Shown here piece by piece: positions 34,843 through 44,231 of a stretch of DNA of 64,000 nt. Origin of the DNA: Pholiota molesta (Eukaryota; Basidiomycota; Agaricomycetes; Agaricales; Strophariaceae). A program made the position numbers and the translations under genes. Under the pieces are notes generated by a model. That model made no database searches. It saw only the letters and a program-made list of their open reading frames with translations, and was not told the origin of the DNA. The stretch covers positions 248,001 through 312,000 of the forward strand of contig JACGCK010000014.1 of NCBI GenBank assembly GCA_014925825.1. The letters run 5' to 3'. Position 1 is the first letter of the stretch. Each line of letters starts with the position of its first letter.

Positions 34843-36180
34843 AAATTAAAAACGAGCATCTGCTGTCGTTTTGGATGTGGACTCAACATAGAAGGAAAAA
34901 ATCAAAATATACAGCGGCAGAAAAGTGTTGGATCAGCTGCTTGGCAACCCGACAGCCGGGCAAACTTACGTAGTGGATATCAGAAATAAAAGGTGATGCA
35001 CCCAGTTACCAGTATTTGAACGTGGTTTTATCAAAGGAGAACATTCCACTAAAAGGAGGGAACACCCAATGAAGTTCAGGCTACGGTCAGAGCGACTTCA
35101 GAACTGGCAAAATCACCAGCTTCCCGAAGCCTCGAATCCTAACGATACTCTGCCCGTCTTTGACGAAAGTCGATCGGTGTCCCCCCCTTAGGAAGTATTA
35201 GACCAACCGTCCTTCCACTGATACAACCGTTCGCCATCAGGTGTGCACCATACAGCCGGGGATATCCACCCTCATCCCAGTAAGTCATGGAGAACATACT
35301 CCATATCCACGTATGCACGAGCCGCCACGCTCCCTGAGGCGAAACGCACACCTCCCCAAGTACGCTGGCTAGAACAAGCGTGGAAGCCACGTCCCATATC
35401 CCTGATCGTCGAGGACCGAGGCCAGGGTGCGATTTTATCCGCTGCAGGGAATATCAAACCACGACTGTTCTGTTCCATCTGGGCCATGGGAAATGTGCGG
35501 GAAAGTGTGCGTGACCCGCCACGCACAGTCTTTTGTGCGGTCGAATGCGAGTGATGTGCGGTTAAAATTAAGAACGAACATCTGCTGTCGTTTTGGATGT
35601 GGACTCAACATAGAAGAAGGAAATATACAGCGCTAGAAAAGTGTTGGATCAGCTGTTTGACAATCCGACAGCAAGGAAAACTGACATAGAAATATCAGAA
35701 ATAAAAGGTGATGCACCCAGTATTTGAACGTGGTTTTATCAAAGGAGCACATTCCACTAAAAGGAGGGAACACCCAATGAAGTTCAAGCTACGATCAGAG
35801 CGACTTCAGAACTGGTAAAATCACCAGCTTCCCGAAGTACCGAATCCTAACAATACTCTGCCCGTCGTTGATGAAAGTCGATCGGTGTCCCCCCCTCAGG
35901 AATTATTAGACCAACCGTCCTTCCACTGATACAACCGTTCGCCATCACGGTGAGCACCATACAGCCAGGGATATCCGCCCTGATCCCGGTACTGGAGGAT
36001 ATACTCCATATCCACGTATGCACGAGCCGCCATGCTCCCTGAGGCGAAACGCACACCTTCCCAAGTACGCTGGCTAGAACAAGGGTGGAAGCCACGTCCC
36101 AGGTTCCCTGATCGTCGAGGACCGAGGCCAGGGTGCGGTTTTATCCGCTGCAAAGAATATCACACCACGACTGTTCTGTT
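34843..36180. repeat. Tandem duplication, unit of about 0.7 kb (two copies)
   Basis: Unit 1 (34843-35562) and unit 2 (35563-36180) both begin AAATTAA.AACGA.CATCTGC and run colinearly through CAGCGGCAG or CAGCGCTAG, GATGCACCCAGT, AAAGGAGGGAACACCCAATG, CCGTCCTTCCACTGATAC and ATATCCACGTATGCACGAGC. The minus strand of both encodes a recognisably conserved peptide (CSSQRTW.GVRFASGS.AAR, then AYVDMEY, then GGYP.LYGAH, then DG) with frame shifts. It is therefore a duplicated fragment of an unidentified gene. Unit 2 runs into the SDR remnant. Confidence 0.65.
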
Positions 36181-36252
36181 CCATCTCAGGGTGTAAAGAG
36201 ACTTTTACCAGCCAATGAGAAAGCAGAGAGAGTCTGGAATAGATACGTACAG

Positions 36253-36595
36253 TGCCTCGAAAGACGTCGTGGGCTGTGGGTTCTCCCAAGCGTTGTTCAC
36301 TAGGTAATCGAGCCCATTGGGGAGCAGAGGCGTCGCGGCCTCGACGGCGCTGTCGACGCTCTCTCGGCTGCTGATAGCAAGCTTGACCAACTTGAGGTTG
36401 TTCGGGTGCTTCATTGCAAGGGACTGCAGCTCGGGGACGTTGACAGTACGCGCTGTCGCAATGACGAAGTTTGCCTCGTCTTTGAGCTAAGACACGGTTG
36501 TTAATAACTTCTCTACGTAGGGCACATAAGAGGAACTCACCAAGTTCTCACGGTGCTATCCCTCTGTTGGCCCCAGTAATCAACCAGGAAGGCAT
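36253..36595 (-). pseudogene. Short-chain dehydrogenase/reductase (SDR), 5' remnant
   Basis: The start MPSWLITGANRGI is at 36595 and is followed by the nucleotide-binding GxNRGI motif. A deletion then breaks the frame before REN. A 54-bp intron (36540-36487) leads to an exon reading DEANFVIATART..NLKLVKLAIS and LDYLVNNAWENPQ, with the NNA motif expected of a classical SDR. A donor (GTACGT) follows at about 36252, but the catalytic YxxxK part is absent because the duplicated repeat begins at 36180. The gene is both frame-broken and truncated. Confidence 0.75.
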
Positions 36596-36889
36596 ATTGT
36601 CTTGAGTGGGATGGGGTTGAGTGAACTTGGGTGAAGCAGGTGTGAAAGCTGAAGCGGTTGCTGATGATCCATCTCCAATGGACTCCTTGGTTTTATACGT
36701 GGACAATGGAACAGGATAGAATGGCAAAGACCAGTAGGGTACTGGTAGGGTAGTTGTTGGGTGAGTGAACGAGCTCGGGGATTGACTAACGAACAATCGA
36801 TGAACCAGTCATGGAGGGAAACAAGGGCGATGCTTGGGCGATGCACTGCCAGCAGTCTGGCTTGAATAAGATCACCGAAGGCCCGAAGG

Positions 36890-36908
36890 CCGAGCCCGAA
36901 GGTTATTT
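36890..36908 (+). repeat. Target-site duplication of the LINE, left copy
   Basis: The 19-bp ccgagcccgaaggttattt is identical to 55349-55367. The last bases merge with the oligo-T run (36906-36932), which is the poly(A) tail of the minus-strand LINE. The exact length on this side is ambiguous by the T run. Confidence 0.9.
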
Positions 36909-36932
36909 TTTTTTTTTTTTTTTTTTTTTTTT
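36906..36932 (-). repeat. Poly(A) tail of the LINE (T27 on this strand)
   Basis: A run of 27 T at the junction between the target duplicate and the LINE 3' UTR, as expected after target-primed reverse transcription. Confidence 0.85.
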
Positions 36933-37045
36933 GGTGGTGCCTTAAGGTTTGTGACAGTTAACAAAGTTATCCTCACTCCCCAGCCGTGATTTGAGGGATA
37001 TGATCCCTTGTATCTAAGTACAGCGCCACCCTGAGGAAATGCTTT

Positions 37046-37324
37046 TACTGTAGCAATACGACCAAGTGCTCAGCCGTAAATCAGCGTGACGCCTTTCGGC
37101 CAAGTGCTCAACTGCTCAAAGAGAAAATTTTTGCGTGACAAACCAGAAAAGTGCTCAAATTTTGATGTTTTCATGCCTAATCTCACCGAAAAAAAATTGT
37201 GTGACAAGATTTTTTGGAAAAAAGTGCTCAAAAACCCTTGTGAGCCGTGACAATTTGGAAAAAGTGCTCTGCTCAAAAGGCTTTGTGACGCGTGATTTGA
37301 GCACTTGGTCGTATTGATACAGTA
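37046..37324. mobile_element. 279-bp MITE, TA-flanked (Tc1/mariner-like)
   Basis: The terminal inverted repeats begin TACTGTAKCAATACGACCAA and match at 26 of 27 positions. A TA lies at each end (37046-37047 and 37323-37324), consistent with a TA target duplication. The interior repeats GTGCTCAA and GTGAC words. It is inserted in the LINE 3' UTR and has no coding capacity. Confidence 0.8.
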
Positions 37325-37370
37325 CGCACACTTACAAAGTAAGTAGTGTGGGACTCGGGGGGATGCACGT

Positions 37371-37402
37371 CAGGACGGAACCGCGCTAGCGGTTCCGTCC
37401 TG
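37371..37402. other. Perfect 14-bp hairpin at the LINE ORF2 terminus
   Basis: CAGGACGGAACCGC (37371-37384) and its exact reverse complement (37389-37402) flank a 4-base loop. On the LINE sense strand the loop reads TAGC and the TAG is the ORF2 stop codon. Some LINE reverse transcriptases recognise a stem-loop near their RNA 3' end; here that is an inference. Confidence 0.7.
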
Positions 37403-40400
37403 GCGGGCGTCTCCCAATACCCACTAAAACCCCGGTATTTTCAATCCAGTCGTCGGGCAGGTCCTCCCGGTTCTTCAATACTGCCCACCAGGTCTTTTCC
37501 ACTAGAGCTTTTCTGACAGCCATTTTCCCGTACTTATAGGGATTCGTTTGTAGGCACTCTAGCTGCAGCCGTCTATTTATCTGGTCCAACCATTTTCCTC
37601 GGGCCCCCTCATTGCTTAGAATTTTATCTAGGTCTCCTTCATCCTGTATTCTCCATTGACATCGGATTTTCCATATCATATGTGCAGACTCAGACATAAT
37701 TATTTTATACAGCCTATTTGCTCCAGGAAGTGGCATCTTCCCTGCTTGTGTGTGGAAGAGGTGCAGCCCACTGCCCAAGATAACACCCATGGTTGGCGGT
37801 GGCCATGGAAGCTCCCTTAGCGCCCAAAGTTCTCGAGCAGCGTTCCATATTGTCTCCTGCTGGGAGGCTCTACACCTGGTCAGGATATGCTCCAGGGTCT
37901 CATCGGCATTCCCACAGGCATGGCAGAATTGTCGTTGTTCATAGTTCGGGATATGAGCCCAAAACCTCCCTAGCTTATACGCATTGTGCATCGCCTTCCA
38001 CAGGAAGCTCCGTGCTCTCGGAGTGACACTTTTATCCCTAATAGACAGCCACACTCTCGCATCGAGTGGCGTGAGGCCATTATGATGGCCCGCTGCTTGC
38101 CTGGCTATGTCCAGGTTTACCATGGTTGCTGGACGGGCTGGCTCCCTTCTCATATTGACAATTCTCCTATAGACAATTGCCTGTGTGGCCTGGCTAATCT
38201 GCATGCCAGAGATCTGGTACTTCTGTGGCACTTCTACTGCCGCCACCACATCGCCATTTGCATTGGAGAGTGCATGTTTCAGCTTGGATCTGATTCCATT
38301 AAGTACTTGTGGGTCCGAGTTATTTCCAATTATGGTAAAGGATGTTTCGCTACAGCGCGCTCGTAGCATAGCCACTATATCCTTCATACTTGACCTATCT
38401 GGAGAGTCCTTCCAGTCAAGGTCCTCATTTTTCTCAAGGCCTATGGTTAGGCTTATGATTGTTGACCGCATATCAGTTTTTATAAGGAGGGGGGTTGAGG
38501 GGGGCGTTTGGGTGAGTAACACGGCTAGAGTGTCGCGTACACCCTTGACTATTGAACAAGGGCCAGGGTCCAATTTGAGGACCTTGTTTCTAAGGTCATC
38601 CTCTCCAAACCATAGGAGCCCGGCCAACCTGGCATTCTCATAGCCCATGTCCTGGCTTTTGCAGCTCATGTAGACCACTATCTGCTCCACAGGAAGTGTG
38701 GGCCCCAAGTCGACTTCAGGGTTCGCAGGGTGTGGGTTTGGGACAGGTGCTGGCGCAAAGTGTATGCGGATCTCCTCTAGGGGGTCCCTTCTAGACGTTG
38801 TAGCTGGGTCGAATACAATGGGAGTCCCACTTAGCAGAGCCGCTCTGTTCCTTATGGCGAGAGTCGCACCTCGCTCATCATCTGTAGCTGGTCCTGTAGG
38901 TACCCATTTACTATGGAGGCTACTCAGGAGGTTTCTACCAGCCTGGCGGCATTTTTCTGGGTGTCGGCAGCCCATTGCCCGCCCCGCCTGACATCTTGGG
39001 CAGGCACATACAGTATATCCGTTGCACCGACGGTTCTGGACAATACCTATGCCCTCCGCATAGTCACTCATTTCACCAACAGTGATAATGCCATGATTGC
39101 TCCTTTGGCATTTTTGCCACTCACCGTTGAGTATGACTCTGAAGTTCCTATTTACTCCGATATGGTACCACACTGGCATTCTGCGCTGCAGCTCAATTTG
39201 TGGGTTTATTGGGTCAAGGGCTACATTGTATGTTGCAGCTACTTTTAGCATGGTCCCGAGATTGGTGTGTAGTTCACTCTGGTTACGGAGCTTGGTCGTC
39301 CAAGACTGGAGAAACATGTTCTGGAAAGCACCCTGGTCTCTTACATTTAGTGCCCAGGGGGCATTGAGACTTATCAAGTGGTCAGCTACAAAGGCCCACT
39401 TAGGGCGCTCTGCCCCACTCTTCAGGTAGGAGCTCAGCTTTGTTAGCTGTATGGCTTCATTTCTTGCCTTTAGGTCTAGAATTTGTTTTCCTCCTGCCTC
39501 CAGTGGGGCCTGTAGGGTCTCAGCATTCACCCTCGGAGAGCTGTCATCCCATATGAAGTTTGTAATTTTTTGTTGGATGATCTTCTCAACTTCGCTGTCC
39601 ATCCCTTGGACTCTGGTTAGGTACTGTGTGAGGCCACCAACTACCATGCTAATTATGAGTCGCTTTCCTTCGATTGTGGGGTGCCCTTTTGCCCAGTTTT
39701 TAAGCCTGGCATCGATCTCTTCTATTGTGGGGCTCCACACTTCAGCATTACTGACTCCATTGCCAACATAGGCACCTAGAATTCTAGTTGGGGTTCCATC
39801 CTCGGCTATTTGCATTTCATCTGGGATAGGCAGTTGGTCATTGCTAAGCTTCCTAGTTGTTATGAGCCTAGTGCGATAGGCGACGGAGCCTACTGGAATT
39901 ATAAATGTCTTCTTTATATTAAATTTGGCTCCAGATACGGAGCACCATTTTCTTAGTATGCACAGTAGCTGTTGAAAGTCGTCAGTGGACGCGAGGTAAA
40001 CTGTTGTATCATCAGCAAAGAGTGTAGTTATCAGTCGTTCTGCCAGCTTAGGTATTTTAAAACCTTGGAGGTTAGAGTTCCGGAGCATCTGTGCAAGTGA
40101 CTCTATGGCTAGGTTGAAGATAAGGCATGAGAGCGGGTCACCTTGGCGCACTCCACAAATCACCTGGTAGGGGCTGCTGAGCACGCCATTTATCAGTACT
40201 GCAGTCGCTCCGGACTCGTAGAGGGACCGGAGTGTTTTTGTAAAATGTTGTGGAAAGTTGAGCTTATCCAGTGTTTTCCATATAAAACTATGTTGGATCT
40301 TGTTGTATGCCTTTTCTTGGTCAAGGCAGACAATCACACCATTTTCCTCGTCAGCTTCACATTTATCTAGCATCAGCTTGACAAGGTCTGTCTGGTCCTC

Positions 40401-43400
40401 AATTTTACGGCCAGTCATAAATCCTGCTTGGTCTGGGTGGATTAGATGGGGTACCACCACCGTTAACCTGGTGGTCAGTGCTAGTGCTTGGAAGTCCGGT
40501 CTCAGGACCGGAAAAAGACCGAGACTGGACCGGACCTGAACCGGAAAAGACCGGAATATTGATGGACCGGAAAAGACCGAGACCGCGGTCCGGTCCACGG
40601 TCCAACAGATTTTGAAAAGTAGATGGACCGATCAAAGACCGGTTTGGACCGGTCTCAACCGGTCTTTAGCTCTAAAATTTTGTAGACTTATAAAACGTCA
40701 AAAGTTCTTTCGAATGATGTGTAAATCGTATTTTTAGCTCAATAATTGGCGAAATTATTAATATTTTGGTTTAACTAATTACTTTGAGCGCTTAAAAACG
40801 CTTTTACCCGCAGTTAAAACGTTAAGCGCGCGAACCTTTCGCAAACTAGCGCATAGATAGAAGACGTATAGGTTTACCAGATGCAATTCAGACCTTAATA
40901 TTTGAGAAACATTTGATTGAGCTATAGTAATATCTATGTTTCCTACTCTTTTTGACTACTTTAAAGACGCTTTTGCCTATGGTTCGTTCGATATAGACTT
41001 CGCCCTGTCGCAAACTGGGGTCAAGTTAGATATTTAAATTACCTCTCTAACAAGCATACAGCCATATTATTCGGTTGAGAATTGATTGAGATATTCCAAA
41101 ATGCGCTCAATCACTGCAATTGCTAGTGTTTTAGTTGTTTCTCAGTCATTTCTCCACCGATTTTGGTATTCTTTGAAGTTCTACATACTATATACAGTAT
41201 ACTACCCAATTGTTACCAGTCTGAACCGGTCTTTGACCGGTTGAGACCGGTTTGGACCGTAACCGGTCTGAACCGGTCTTTGGACCGCTCAAGACCGCAG
41301 TGGACCGGTCTTATGCGGTCCGGTCCGGTTTTTTGAGCTTTTTAAAAATAGATGGACCGGTCTCGGTCTCGGTCCAAGCCCTTGGAGGGTAAAAGACCGG
41401 ACCGGACCGGACTTTCAAGCACTAGTCAGTGCCCTAGTCATGATTTTATAGTCAGAGTTAAGGACTGTAATAGGCCTGTAGTTACTAATCTCAGTGTTGT
41501 CGCCTTTTTTGTATATAGGGCACATCCATCCTTTTGCGAAACTTGTTGCTGGGCAGACTCCATGTCGTTCAATATCATTGTAAACTTGCGCTAGGCAGCC
41601 GACGACATCGAAGGCGGGGTTCTTATGTTGTAGATCCTTGGTGCACTTGTCTTGCATCATCTTCCACAGCTCATGTGGGATTCCGTCGATGCCAGGGGCC
41701 TTGCCATCGGGCAGTGCCTTTATGGCATTATTTATTTCCTCTTTAGTTATGTATCTGGCTAGGCTGTGCTTTTCCCGGTTTGTCAGTCCAGTGCTAAGAT
41801 GATCTAGGACACTGTTGTACTCTGCATCCCCAGCATTTTGATCGAGGCATTGGAGTTGCAGTCCATTATGGTAGTCTCGAGCTAGCTCTGCCATTTTCGA
41901 TGTAGTCCTTTCATACTCTGGTTGGTCACCTACTGGGTTCAACTTTCTCAGCATAGGGATCGTATCTCTTGGTTTTTTCTCCTTGTTGAGCCGTACCCAG
42001 AACTTGGTCATTGTTTCCATCTGGAGAGTGGCTCTTGCAGCTAGGTTATCCCTGATTGTTGTGTGGCGAAGGGCTTCGAGATACTTTATACGTTCCTCAA
42101 GGATCCCAGCACTTAGGCTCTTTTCCTCGGCTGGAAGGGCTCTATTGTTTAGTGTTTCCTTTAGCTGTCTAACTGCGAGCTGTATCTTTCCATCCAGACG
42201 GGGGGTGTACTCCCTAGAGTAGGCGCGGGCGTAATTTGTTGTTTTCTTCTTAAAGTCATAGAGGAGTGTCTGCGCATTGTGGTCATCACACCTGTTTCCG
42301 GCATCTGCCATATCCTTGAGCCTGTCCTCAAGCTCAAGCCCTAGGCGTTTTACCTCCTGTAGTACTGTTTTGTTTTTTAGGAGGTGCAGGGGGATCACCC
42401 ATCTGCCTTTGCCAATGTATGGGGATCCCGGGTTCGCGAATTCCATCGATATCAGTTTATGGTCAGTATGTATGCCAGTTGCCTTGATTTCCCAGCTGCG
42501 GCTATTTTTGATTATATGGCTCGATGCGTATATGCGGTCGATGCGTGAGCGGGACTGTGCCTCATGGCCTGGTGGTCTAGTGAAGGTGTATGCCAGCTCG
42601 GTAGGGTTCTGGTGTCTCCAGCCATCTTGCACTGAGATGTGGCTCTTAAAGATTTCCAGGTTATTTGTAGCCTGCGGACTATCACGGTGGCTGGGCAGTC
42701 TATCGATTGCATCTTCCACCATATTAAAGTCTCCTAGGAGAATGTCGGGTACTGGGAGATTTTGCTCATCCCAAACCCTGGTGAGCGTGGCCCAGAAGCC
42801 AGCATTCTCAGCACTGTCATTTGGGGCATATATCGCAAGGGTATTAATTATGGTATTTGCTTTCCATGGCAGGCATATTAGGATGGCCCTCCCTGGCACT
42901 ATTACAGTAGTGGTTGCTCCTTTCCACTCAGTGAGCTGCTTATTTAGGATGATCGCAACCCCAGCCCGGGCAGTTGGATTTTCTGGGTCAGCCGTGTTAT
43001 GTATATCCAGGCGACCATGGAACTGGTCATTTAGTAGAGCAGTGTCTTCGTCCTGGAGGTGCGTCTCCTGTACTGCAAGGATTGCGACCCTTTCCTCTCT
43101 CATTAGTTGGTTTATGTTTTGCCACTTAGCTTTCGTGGCCCTAGACCCACCCCCCTAATGTTAAGGGAGGCCACTTTCAGTACTGCTCTGGTCGTTTTAA
43201 GGTTCCGGTGGTGTTCTCGTTCATCTGCCTGTGTATTTGCTACTTCTGGTTGCAGGGCAGGGAGGTGGCCCACTGGGACCGGTTCTCCTCCATCCACCTG
43301 CTGTGCAGGGGCGGGGTACACCTGTCCTGCTTGGTTTGCAGGGGCTGGTGTTGCCAATGGTATTTCTCCAGCCACTGATTGTGTGGCTTGGTGCTCTGTG

Positions 43401-43783
43401 GTAGGAGTGTGCTGGTGTAGCTGAGCTGGTGTTGCTCGTGCATGCACTTGAGTTTGTGCAGGTGGAGGGGCGGGCTGGCCTTCATTACTATGGTTTATGA
43501 GTCTACCAAGTTCGGGATGCCCTGCCTCTCCTCGTAGGTCCTCGTCTCCGATCTCCTCCGACCCGTCATCAAAGTTGTGGCGGACAAGGACGGCACTGGC
43601 TTCTCTGGGTAGGGGAGGATAATTACCATGGCTATGTCTTTGCTCCCATATGTCTTGTGTTCCTATAGTATAATGCGTAGAAGTAAGTATATCAAGCTCA
43701 GTCCTTACCGGGGAGTATGAGTCGGATCCGTTTACCCTCGGAGTCCACAGGTTCGAACAGCGCAACGGGTCACCAACACCCAT
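37386..43783 (-). pseudogene. LINE ORF2: endonuclease / reverse transcriptase / RNase H, interrupted by E3
   Basis: The reading begins about 43783 (MGVGDPLRC; it may extend upstream). A Gln/Pro/Ala-rich linker is followed by the APE-type endonuclease: SLNIRG, QETHLQD, LLGDFNMVEDAIDR, SRSRIDRIYAS and THTDHKLI-like GIHTDHKLI. The RT has KALPDGKAPGIDG, NYRPITVLNSDYK, HPDQAGF, GVRQGDPLSCLIFN and the catalytic FADDTTVY. A RNase H-like part and a zinc-ribbon region (CHACGNADETLEHILTRC) follow. Two lesions are seen. A G6 run at about 43152-43157 should be G7 to join RGVG to SRATKAKW, which is a one-base frameshift. E3 (40482-41424) lies between MTRALT and TRLTVV. Everything else is open for more than 1,000 codons. 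Confidence 0.88.
40482..41424 (+). mobile_element. E3: non-autonomous DNA transposon (ACCGGT-type ends), 943 bp
   Basis: The terminal inverted repeats are TAGTGCTTGGAAGTCCGGTC (40482) and TAGTGCTTGAAAGTCCGGTC (reverse complement ending 41424), which match at 19 of 20 positions. The target duplication gtcagtgc is at 40474-40481 and 41425-41432. Subterminal accggtc arrays flank a non-coding core that matches E1, E2, E4 and E5. The two core motifs lie at about 40798-40860 and 40966-41025. Removing it with one duplicate restores the LINE reading frame exactly. Confidence 0.95.
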
Positions 43784-44231
43784 GGCCTTCCTCCATGAGT
43801 GTCAGTTCCCATTCCTTTGGCCCGTTCACGGCCTTTTAGCATGGGGTGTCCCCCTTTATAGTCCTCCGCTCCTAGGCTTTCCTGTGCCACAAGTGGCCAG
43901 TAAATTTGGGCCATGGAGCTGCCACGGACTTCGTTTTGCACCTGGTGCATCTGGGCATCTGCCGAGCCTTGATTTTGTGGACATCCAGCCCCTCCGAGGT
44001 CAGACCTTAGTTGATCTGCAGTGCGCAGAGTTAGGTTTATTCCATGTATACATATATGTTGAACAGGCAGCAATGTTATTCGAGGCAGGGTATTTACATG
44101 CGCGATTTACAGGATAGTGGGCAGGCAGCTACGGTATCTGTTATTTAATGTTTACTGATTGGCAGGCAAGCGAGAGGGGGAGGGCGTCGAGGCAGGAGGG
44201 CAGTTGGTGCAACAGCGGTCGCTCAGCTTGC
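43784..44231 (-). other. LINE ORF1-ORF2 spacer
   Basis: This is 448 bp between the ORF1 stop and the first Met of ORF2. In one minus-strand frame a Cys-containing segment upstream of 43783 remains open to 44073, so ORF2 may start here by reinitiation or frameshifting. No further feature. Confidence 0.4.

Noticed and set aside
36906..36932. Poly-T run as an RNA polymerase III terminator or simple microsatellite
   Set aside because: Its position exactly between the target duplicate and the LINE 3' UTR identifies it as the LINE poly(A) tail.
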